In this document: in pieces, positions 23,913-33,013 of the stretch
Layout of the letters: the number at the start of each line of letters is the position of its first letter
Numbering within the stretch: position 1 is the stretch's first letter
Source: Narthecium ossifragum
Lineage: Eukaryota; Streptophyta; Magnoliopsida; Dioscoreales; Nartheciaceae
NCBI GenBank assembly: GCA_963920575.1
Contig: OY986972.1
Location: 24,786,672 to 24,850,671, forward strand
DNA length: 64,000 nt
Direction: 5' to 3'
Program-made: the position numbers and the translations under genes
Notes under the pieces: generated by a model
Told to the model about the DNA's origin: nothing
Database searches by the model: none
What the model saw: the letters and a program-made list of their open reading frames with translations, nothing else

Positions 23913-25120
23913 TTTTCCTACATAAAATTCAAAAATAACTAGAGTGGATAAAATATAGAATGTATCCCTATTTAGAATGTCTCTATTGAACTAGAGTATT
24001 TAGAATGTCTCTATTTAACTAAATATAAGAAAAAGTTAATGAACTAACACAAAGATTTATACAAAACATTGACGGTTACATAGAAAGAGCACTACTTTAA
24101 ATGAAAGATTTAAAGTATAATATTGAAGCAATTAAGACAAAAAGAGACAAACAAAAGATAAGCCTTCAACTATAATAAAGAGAAAGCTATCACCGTTCAT
24201 GTTAAATCTGTAGTGATCTTTCTTTATGGGCAAAAACTAAGGAAATAGAACTAAAAACTTCTAACTAAAACAGTAAACCTACTGAAAAAGAATGGTAGAT
24301 TACCTCCAACAGAGTTCAAATCCTCCACACTTCCCAAGAAAAATCAGGAAATACAAACATAAGAAGAATTTTCACAAGACACCATGGACCTACAGGTCCC
24401 ATTCAATCAACAAAAGGAGATAAAAAAAAAGGGTTTATAGATTCTATGCTAAGAATAATACTGCTACATATATACCGAAGGCTAAGTTGATCATTAATTT
24501 GATTCACAAGAAATATAAGAATCAATTAAGGTCAACGTTTTAGAGTTTATGCCCGCCACTTGTTATCATCATCATTATTGTTTCTTCTCAATAAAGTTCT
24601 CCCGAGCAATAGCTATGAACTAAGGGGCAGCCATAAATTTTACAGATGCAAGCAATTGCCATGGTCAATAAAAACAAATTGATCCATAAAAAATGGAGGA
24701 GATTGTAAAGGGAGAATACCACTGTCACGTGCACCCGACAGCATTATCAAGCCTTCGAGGCACTAATCTATAACTATGAAAGTGTGCAAGCACAAATCAT
24801 AAAAAATAGAGGAGATTCAACATGTTTCATGCTTCCCTGTGGGAATATACTGGGCCATGGGACTTTATGCCTGCCTTAATTTGCTTCCTAAAAAGCCAGC
24901 TTATCCTATTGTATCTAAAAAAACAATACCATTACCATTACCATCCCAAGAAAGAGAGGAATCACTTGGGAATACTTCCCACCATCATAAAGAAAAGCTT
25001 GCTAGATGACCATATATAAAGAAACCTTGTAGATGGTGTAACTTGTGTAGTACGGTGCACATTACATAAGAAAACTCCAGTGAAGCAGAGAAAGAGGGAG
25101 AGACAGAGGGGAGAGGGAGA
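23913..25120. other. CACTA region upstream of TNP2, no gene seen
   Basis: AT-rich non-coding sequence between the TNP2 start and the GC-rich repeat at 25080-25600. It may hold 5' introns or leader of the transposase transcript. No motif could be assigned. Confidence 0.4.
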
Positions 25121-25480
25121 GGGAGATCGAGAGAGAGGAGGGAGGAGAGGGAGATAGAGGAGGCTTGCCGTGGGATGCCGCCGACCAATCTCGCCACTTC
25201 TCGCCGCCGGATTGTACAAAGAAGTTCGTCGACTGGGTTAGATAGAGAAAAGTGTGAGAGGTATTAGGGATTTGACTGCTGGAGTTAAGGGTTTAGGAGA
25301 GGGAGATAGAGGAAGCTTGCCGTGGGATGTCGCTGACCAATCTCGCCACCTCTCGCCGCCTGCCAATCTCGCCGCCGGATTGTACAAAGGAGTTCACCGC
25401 CTGGGTGAGATAGAGAAAACTGGGAGAGGGATTAGGGATTTGACTGCTGGAGTTTAGGGTTTAGGAGAGGGAGATAGAGG
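25120..25480. repeat. Tandem duplication, about 150-bp unit, in the CACTA right part
   Basis: Two copies share GGAGAGGGAGATAGAGGA, CTTGCCGTGGGATG, CCAATCTCGCCAC, GCCGCCGGATTGTACAAA and GGGATTTGACTGCTGGAGTT (about 25140-25290 and 25295-25465). A third partial copy begins near 25461. It lies where the promoter or leader of the minus-strand transposase gene would be expected. Confidence 0.7.
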
Positions 25481-25684
25481 AGAGGAAGACAGACTAGGCT
25501 TTCCGTGGGATGCCGGAGTCCGCCGAGCACGCCGCCGGAGTCCGTGCTCGACGGTTCACAGCACTTCGCTGGCAGAGAAGGGAGGAGAGGGGATGAGGTG
25601 AGGGGAGAGGGGATGAGTCAGGGCTTTAGAGGTTTAATTTATATTCTATTTTTTTTTTCAGTTTTTTACTTTTACTGCTGGGCT

Positions 25685-26010
25685 ATAGTGACAAGCAAAT
25701 AACTGTTTTCTTGTCACTGAATATTACTAGTGACAAAAACAAATTTGTTCACTAAATGGTAATTTTACTCCCGCTAAATTACCCAATTTTTTCCGCCATG
25801 TTATTTTTCAATTTTTAGTGACGAGCATTAGTGACGACAAATAATTTTCGTCACTATAACTAAGGTTTTCAGTGACAACTAAAAACTCTCGTCACTGAAA
25901 AATCAGACAAATCGAGAACAGTGACGACAAATTAATCTTATCACTATAGACCTATCTTTTGTGACAATAATTATTATTGTCACTGAATGCTCGTCACTGT
26001 AGCCCACATT
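25685..26010. repeat. CACTA right subterminal repeats
   Basis: This mirrors the left end with motifs such as GTGACAAGCAAATAAC, CTTGTCACTG, TTAGTGACGAGC and CTCGTCACTG. Spacing is irregular. Together with the left array it supports one element spanning the whole interval. Confidence 0.8.
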
Positions 26011-26020
26011 TCTTGTAGTG

Positions 26021-27701
26021 AGAGGACATGATGCTGAGTTGTTGTTAGAAATTTTCGAAGGAAATCAAAAGAAGAGTCCAGAGTTTTTTTACAGGATTCT
26101 ATGTGATACGGATGCCAAACTGACACATTGTTTTTGGATGGATGTGCAGTCCAAATTACAGTGCAGAAACTTTGGGGATGTGTTAGCATTTGATACAACT
26201 TATAACACTAACAAGTATTCTATGGTTTTTGCATCATTTTCTGGAGTAGACAACCACTTCAACACAGTGATTCTCGGAGGTGGCTTTATAAAGGATGAAA
26301 CCATTGAGTCATTTATATGGTTGTTTGAGACTTGGGTCGAAGCAAGTGGTAGAGCTCCCAATACAATTATAACAGATCAAGATCCTGCAATGAGAGCTGC
26401 TATCGAACAGGTTCAATCCCTCTCTCTTTCTTCACAAGTTTCAATCTTTCATGTTCGTCTATGCTCTAATCCCTCTCTCTTTCTTCGAACAGGTTTTTCC
26501 CTTTGCTCGTCATAGGTTTTGTATTTGGCACATAACCAAAAAGTTGATTGAGAAGTTGGGAGGGATAGAAAATAAACTTGAAGTCATTGAGAAAATAACA
26601 AGTTGCATTTGGAATACGGAGACTGATGATTAGTTTTGTGCAACTTGGGCAAGTATTATAACAGAACATCAGCTCAGCGACAATGATTGGTTGGGTTGCA
26701 TGTATGAAATGAGAAATCACTGGATCCCTCTCTATTGGAAGAGTTGTTTCTTTGCGGGGATGCACAGTAGCCAAAGGAGTGAAAGCTTGAACAGTTTTTT
26801 AAAGAAATACTCCACTGAAAAAAATACTTTAATGGACTTTTATGCAAGGTTCACTAATGGACTTGAAGAGCAGCGACAAGATGCATTGGAGGACGAGCAT
26901 CGGACCATTAATACTCAACCGAAGTTGAAAACTGCATGGTCTTTGGAGAAACAAATGTCTGAAATTTACACCAAAAAGCTCTTTTATAAGTTCCAAGATG
27001 AAGTTATATCAAGCTTCATGCATAATGTCTTCGATGGTGGTGAAGACGAGGATGGGAAGGTATATCTCATCCAAGAATTAGGAAAAGAAAGCAAAAAAAA
27101 AGGTTGTCATTTGCAAGGAAACAAATATGGGGAAGTGCCCATGTAGGCTTCTGGAGTTCCTTGCATCCCATGCAGGCATTTGTTAGCTGTGCTGAGGTAT
27201 CTCAATCACATGATGCTACCTACGGAGTATATTTTGCACCGCTGGACAAGGAGTACCACAGTCAGGGTGAAAAATGTGCATGATGGTTGTGTTGGCTGGA
27301 CAAAAAGGTCTGAGTTAAATTATGTAGTCAACCAATTTATTGATGAAGCACTTGGTGGAAATGAGACATTCTCATTTGCCATGAGCACTTTACGTGATGC
27401 TTTGGAGGAAATGCAAAAGATGAAAGCAGTAAAAAAGAAGGACAAAGTCATGGATGAAGAAACAACTGTAGAAAACAATGGAATTTCACAAGTTTCCTCA
27501 AATGTCGAAAAAAGGGTGGCTTCTAGTGAGCTGTGTATCAAGGAACCAGATGTAGCAAGACCCAAGGGGAGTGGGAAGCGCTTGAAGTCAACGATGGAGA
27601 AGCAAGTTGCAAAAGCTAGGCTTTGTAATTCTTGCAAGCAACGTGGAGTTAACCACGATAAAAGAAACTGCCCTCTACTTAGTAAGTATATTTTAGGTTG
27701 A
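26021..27701 (+). pseudogene. FAR1-like MULE transposase, 3' part (MULE domain, SWIM)
   Basis: After the CACTA end the protein continues GHDAELLLEIFEGNQKKSPEFF, then the MULE transposase domain: DVLAFDTTYNTNKYSM (first catalytic Asp), GGGFIKDETIESF, and IITDQDPAMRAAIEQ (second Asp). An intron-like stretch (about 26410-26490) is followed by FPFARHRFCIWHITKKL (C-x2-H) and SQRSESLNSFLKKYS (catalytic Glu in RSES). A SWIM-like segment near 27100-27200 is split over two frames (CPCRLLEF, then PCRHLLAVL). An in-frame TAG lies at about 26632. The gene ends in a C-terminal zinc-knuckle-like CNSCKQRGVNHDKRNCPL. At least one stop and one frameshift break it. Confidence 0.82.
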
Positions 27702-30240
27702 ATGTTATTGTTCTTTAATGTTTTCATTCATGTTTAAATTCCTAAGCTCACAGTTATCTTTCATGATTAGGTAAGAATTCTCAACCTGTGAGCAGCACCG
27801 ACTATACCGAGAAATCTCAAGGTGAACATTAATCTTGTGATTAAGCAAATGATTTGAAACAAACAGCCGTTTGAATGAATTATTTCAGTGGATTATTACT
27901 CGTGGTTTAGTAATTGATGTATCCAATTGATGTATCCAATTGATTAAGCAGGGTTCACTAATTTCATGTGATTTCTAGGTTAGAGTGTGCCAAAGACAAT
28001 ATCTCGCTGCAATGCGTCATGTAAAGGTCAGTTTTGGAACTATGATAATTTCCTAATTCTCTTTTCTGGAATTTGAGCAACTGACTATCCATTTCCTAAT
28101 TCTTATTGTGTACCCCACATTTGTGAGGAAAGAAGCTCTCGTGAAATTGATAGTGGTATGTAGCTGGAAATGTAAAGCACACATTATTTCATGCTAGTCT
28201 TATGTGCACTTATTATATTCTCTAACCCGTACTTTTCTTGCTCCATTGACTGCAAATTTTTCACTGTTTTGCTGGCTTTTTCCTTATACTCAATTTATAG
28301 TTCTGAAACTTTTCAATCAAGTAAACACATCTATGTGATCATGTAGGTTTCGAATTGCCATGACTCGATGATATACATATTGGCACCTTTGAGGTATGCT
28401 ACAGTTTATGGATGTTCTGATACAACTATAGTTCTGGGTGCTATTGGTAAGGTATGTGCTCCTTGATGATCAATACAAGACTTTCTTTTTCCTCTATACA
28501 TCTCCCTTTGCACTGCTCTTGTCTTCACGTGCAACTTTTTAAAATTACCTCCAGTTTCTTGGTTTGTATTGTAAGGTGATCTGAAAGTAGCTAATTATTT
28601 CAAGTCATGCTGACCAATTTTTTTGGCTTTTATCGGCATAATGTGCACGGAACTTTTAGTGTTAGTTTTGTAGGAAAGTTGCAAGCAACTGAAAGGCGAT
28701 GGAGATCGTGTCAAACTTTGCGTGAATATCGTGTCAAACCTTTAGTATTTTTTATGTTCCATCCTAGAACGACATTGTTAGCCATTGCTACCTCTTCCAA
28801 ATAAACACGTATATCGTCGCAGCAGTATGGATAAGGGAATATGGCTGTGTTTGGTTGAAAAATAGAGTTCAAGGATATAACGTTAGAAGAAAAACAAACA
28901 AGTTACTGATAAAGGCTGAAGTAAACATTAATTTCGGCTTTTTGAATTGATTACAGGGTTGGCTAGGGACTTGTATGGAGAATATTGTTTGAACAATGTG
29001 TTTGATTTCATTAAGTTTTTGAAGATACGTGCCTGTAAGTCTTGAGATATTACTTTGTGGTTATCTACTTGTGAAGACAATTGAATTTTATTGGATTTTT
29101 GTTTTCGAACAGCCGATGGCTCGGGTAACTCTGTAGAGAAGCCCTCTCTTGCTGATGTTGAGCCACTTGTGGAGGATTTTGCAAGCCGATGGAAAGCTGC
29201 CATTGAGCTGATGCACAAGAATCACAGTTTTCAATCACAAGAGGCAGTAGCACATATGAGATGTATGACTTTGATCATAATTTTACAGAAGAGGACATGA
29301 TATTTTTGTTAAGTTTAAGTAATATGGAGACCACACAGTGTGTGTGATTTGGCTAGAAAGCAACCCAAATAGAGTACTATCTTTTCCAGCTAGTGCTTTA
29401 AGAGGCCCAACCCTTTTAAGCAGGTGTCCTTTTAATCGTTCACTATAGTGACAAGGATCCAAATGAATGGGCATCAGTGTGGCATGTATCTTTGAATATA
29501 CCATACATAAAGAAAGCTTTGCATAATTTTGAGACCGCTTACGTTGATTACTATCTTTTCATAGTCTTCATTAAGTAATGGTTCCTTGATTGTGGATTGT
29601 ACAAGGTGCTCATAAACCATGGATCAGATTGGTCGATTGGATTAATTAAGCTCCATTGGAGCTATCCGGCCGTTTCAAACATTGTGCTCATGAATTTAGC
29701 ATATCTCTTCTTAATTTGCGCAACTTTTAGATTGACTGCTCTTCAGGCTTCACTTGGATCAAGCAATTATGCTCTTATGGGCTTCTAAAGTATTGAATCA
29801 AAATTTAAATTCACTAAGATTTTGCATTTCTAGCTGGGATCCATTCCCTAAAATGCAGGTATGGGCCAGATCCTTGTTCCATGGGACAGCAGCGGGTATG
29901 TGAGCATAGTTATCAGTTCAAGAACAAACCTTTGCAATGTGGTCCAGAAACCTAAATTTCAAAGAACAATGTGAATTTCTAGCCTTCCTCATGGATCTTA
30001 TCAATTTGCACAGATGTTAAACATAAGACTGAAGAACAAAGCTGCTAGAATATACTCAACAATCTTTGCGCCATTGGAACAATTAATCATGGGAGCTAAC
30101 ATATTTCTTGTAAAGATAAAAATAGAAGTCTGGAGTAATCGTTCAATATGCTTTTACAAGGATCTAGGCCATCAAAACAAACAGCCAATTACACTGAAAT
30201 AAATACAAGGATCTCGGCCATCAAACAAACACACAACAAC
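27702..30240. other. Outer MULE interior, 3' of the transposase
   Basis: No complete gene is seen. A short open stretch at 29105-29260 (VEPLVEDFASRWKAAIELMHKN) looks like coding sequence with acceptor-like context (TTCGAACAG), and may be a 3' exon of the transposase transcript. The rest is AT-rich and looks like intron or spacer. Confidence 0.4.
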
Positions 30241-30302
30241 ACAAGCAAATTAATCTTGATTTTCATCTCCTTTAAGCTTCACTTCATCTTCTTTACGCTT
30301 CA

Positions 30303-30718
30303 GCTCATCTTCTAAGGCCTTGATCATTGCCATGATATCACCTCTTTCAATTTAACTTCAAAGGCAACCATCTCTGCTCTTGCCTCCGTCTGCTTCAATT
30401 CACTTTCCAAGTTTCGTATCGTCGTTTTCAAAATGCTGATAACCCGTTGTCCACGTTCGCAAATTTCCCCATCAATTCACTCAAAGTAACCACATCCACC
30501 ATTTGCCTACGGTATTTCAATAGTTAGAGTTCAATTAATCCCAAAAATAAAAATCTACAAACATCGTAGTGGGGCTCAATGTGTACAGTTACCGTCGTGC
30601 GTGTACATTTATAGAACCTTCGTTGCATGTTCTCTTCAGTCTTCGAGATCAGCAGCACAGATCTTCGTCCACAATAACACAGCGGACACGTTGAGGATGT
30701 CGAACTAGTAGAAGACAT
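30303..30718 (-). pseudogene. GRF zinc-finger gene of the outer MULE (broken)
   Basis: Exon 1 on the minus strand from 30718 reads STCPLCYCGRRSVLLISKT...RRFYKC, the first half of a GRF finger. An intron starting GTAACTGTAC follows. Exon 2 reads GGCGYFE, a TGA (30477-30479) where the conserved Trp of the GRF finger is expected, then IDGEICERGQRVISILKT and a coiled-coil region (NLESELKQTEARAEM), to a stop near 30303. The layout equals that of the GRF gene in the innermost MULE although sequence identity is low. The Trp-to-stop change disables it. Confidence 0.7.
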
Positions 30719-30998
30719 CCTAAAAAATCAGCAGCTCTAAAAATCACTATCTCAGCATTTTCAAATTGGATGGAGATGTGCTATCATGAACTGGATGTTT
30801 AACCCATGCTTGAGGAGCCAGAGCATCAACATTAAAATGGCTACATCTTTGCTTAAACTAAAACATAACGTAACCAAGAAAGTAGGAAATCATTTATAAT
30901 CAGAGCAAAAGGTCCTCATCAAAACCCTTTCACTGATTTATCAGCATGAAAAGAACACAACAGCAAGCATTGAAGCCCATGAAAACAAAAGCAATGGA

Positions 30999-32364
30999 TA
31001 AAGGAGATGAAGCAGCTAACTAAGGAAGAGAAAACCTGGACTTGCTAGGGCATAGATGCTCATTGCCTCATTTCCAATCCTCTGTTAGAACAGCAAGTGA
31101 GCTCTGCTCAGAGACTCTGATGCAAAGAGTAGGAGATAGCTCAGGATCTACAAAAGGAAGGCATAATGTACAAAAGGGAGGCATAATGTACCATAAGCAG
31201 AGGAAGTAGAGGAAGCAGAGGGTGGCTTGTCGGGCATGCCGTCGTGCTCCTCCTCGCCTTGTATCCGTGTCGGGATTAGGAACCCTGAGAAGCTGCCGCT
31301 GCTAGGCTGGAAAGCAACCGTCGGAGCTGACAACTGGAATGCCGGGTGCATCTGCCGGCTTTGCTAGGGCATCGATGGTGGACGTGGGAGGCCGAGGCGA
31401 GGTCGAGGCAGGACGGCGCGAGGTCGAGGGAGGCCGGCACGAGGGAGGTTGGGGCGTGGGAGAGGGTGGATGGCGCTAGGGAGGACGGGTCGAGGGAGGC
31501 CGGCGCGAGGTCGAGGAAGGCTGGCTCGAGGGAGGCCGGCACGAGGGAGGTCGGGGCGTGGGAGAGGGTGGACGGCGCGAGGTCGAGGGAGGCCGGTTCG
31601 AGGGAGGTCGGGGCGAGGGAGAGGGTGGACGACGCTAGGGAGGACGGGTCGAGGGAGGCCGGCGCGAGGTCGAGGAAGGCCGGCTCGAGGGAGGCCGGCA
31701 CGAGGGAGGTCGGGGCGTGGGAGAGGGTGGACGGCGCTAGGGAGGACGGCGTGAGGGAGGTCGGCGCGAGGTCGAGGGAGGCCGGCACGAGGCGAGGTCG
31801 AGGCAGGACGGCGCGAGGTCGAGGGAGGCCGGCACGAGGGAGGTCGGGGCGTGGGAGAGGGTGGACGGCGCTAGGGAGGACGGGTCGAGGGAGGCCGGCG
31901 CGAGGTCGAGGAAGGCCGGCTCGAGGGAGGTCGGCACGAGGGAGGTCGGGGCGTGGGAGAGGGTGGACGGCGCGAGGTCGAGGGAGGCCGGCGCGAGGGA
32001 GGTCGGGGCGTGGGAGAGGGTGGACAGCGCAAGGGAGGCCGGTGCGAGGTCAAGGGAGGTCGGGGCGTGGGAGAGGGTGGACAGCGCTAGGGAGGACGGC
32101 TTGAGGGAGGCCGACGCGAGGTCGAGGGAGGCCGGGGCGTCGGCGGCGGCCCCGACGTCTAGGGCACGGGAGAGAGGGGCTCGGGTCGCGTGGATAGGGG
32201 AGGGGTTGGGGGCCGATCGGGTCGGGGTTGGTTAGAAACCAAAGGAAGGGTTGATGGGTCGGGGTTGGTTAGAAACCAAAGGAAGGGTTGATCCTGGCCG
32301 GACAGCCAGGATCCCAGTTTTTCCCCTAAGCCGAGAAAAACATGTTTTCTCCCTAAAATTTCTC
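30999..32364 (-). repeat. Right terminal inverted repeat of the outer MULE, expanded
   Basis: This is the reverse-complement partner of 12288-13164, about 490 bp longer because of the tandem repeats at 31390-32130. The outermost 80 bp holds GGATCCTGGC-type sequence pairing with the left end. A direct duplication of about 46 bp (GTCGGGGTTGGTTAGAAACC) occurs at 32221-32290. Confidence 0.85.
31390..32130. repeat. GC-rich minisatellite inside the right inverted repeat
   Basis: Units such as GGGAGGTCGGGGCGTGGGAG, AGGGTGGACGGCGCTAGGG and GGAGGCCGGCGCGAGGTCGA alternate many times, in higher-order blocks of roughly 130-200 bp. Long open frames run on both strands through the array (GREAGARSRE-type and APTSLVPASLD-type repeats) only because the units keep frame. 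These frames have no start context, codon bias or homology that I recognise, so I call no gene here. Confidence 0.85.
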
Positions 32365-33010
32365 TCTCTATATATATATACATATAGAGAAATTTTAGGC
32401 TTGCATCGCCAGGAAAGCAGCTGGAGTCCTCTGAGAGGCAATTGTCCGGATAAGGAAGACACTATTGATAATTGGAATTGCCTCGAAACCAATTGTGCAT
32501 GCAGATTGGATAGGATATAGCATTCTTGAGAACAAAAACATAAACAATTGTTATGGGAAAACTTTCTTTATAAAACTAGAGGTTTTAGAATCCAAAACCT
32601 TTCACCCCTCTATCATGCAAAGAAAACAATACACAGCCAAAAATGGATGGTTCCTCCAAATATGATTATTGGGTTACTGGGTATTACTAATCGCTTCTGT
32701 TCAAAGGCTTGTTATTAAAAAAAAAAGATATACAAAAGAGACGAATGTATTAGCTCTTAAGGCCAAAACGCGCAACCTCATCTCTGTAAAGCCCCACCAC
32801 TATTAACTCAACCTCTGACCTAATGAGGAGCTTGAGGAATGAGAGAAACTTGCACAACTTAACATATCAACTACACACTTCATTCACAAAACATTAGAGA
32901 GTACTACTACGAAGTTTGATAGGTATCAACATCCATTTGTTTGATTTATAAACAAGTAAAGGCATACACATGATTATAGTTATATAAGTTAGTCCGTATA
33001 GCAATTACCG
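32365..33010. other. Flank of the MULE nest with a stray terminal piece
   Basis: Directly right of the outer MULE a (TA)n run is followed by AGAGAAATTTTAGG (about 32385-32399), a second copy of the MULE tip in the opposite orientation. The remainder to the hnRNP U-like gene shows no gene. Confidence 0.5.
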
Positions 33011-33013
33011 GTA

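Larger units (their letters stand above)
14417..26020 (-). mobile_element. CACTA (En/Spm) transposon, 11.6 kb with nested MULE
   Basis: The left end is CACTACAAGAAAATAAG and the right end is the complement of CACTACAAGAAATGTGG. Both are flanked by the 3-bp target duplication AGA (14414-14416, 26021-26023), exactly as expected for CACTA elements. Subterminal arrays of GTGACAA/TTGTCAC motifs lie at both ends. It encodes a TNP2-type transposase on the minus strand (broken) and no recognisable TNPA partner. Removing the nested MULE and its duplicated 9 bp leaves about 7.05 kb. It is inserted inside the FAR1-like transposase gene of the outer MULE. Confidence 0.93.
12288..32364 (+). mobile_element. 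Outer MULE with ~0.9-1.4 kb inverted repeats (about 20 kb with nested elements)
   Basis: The ends are GAGGAATTTTAGGGGGAGAA (left) and the complement of TTTTCTCCCTAAAATTTCTC (right). They open inverted repeats of about 877 bp (12288-13164) and 1366 bp (30999-32364). The element encodes a FAR1-like MULE transposase (plus, broken) and a GRF zinc-finger protein (minus, broken). The flanks are (TA)n, so a 9-bp target duplication cannot be judged. Without the CACTA insertion the element would be about 8.5 kb. All its genes carry stops, so it could only move if helped in trans. Confidence 0.82.

Noticed and set aside
13766..27701. A host FAR1/FHY3 light-signalling gene with a giant intron
   Set aside because: The 'intron' is a CACTA element with TSD, the frame has stops, and the gene lies between MULE inverted repeats together with a GRF gene.
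31346..32104. Long overlapping open frames on both strands (up to 252 residues)
   Set aside because: They are by-products of a GC-rich minisatellite whose units keep frame, inside a transposon inverted repeat.
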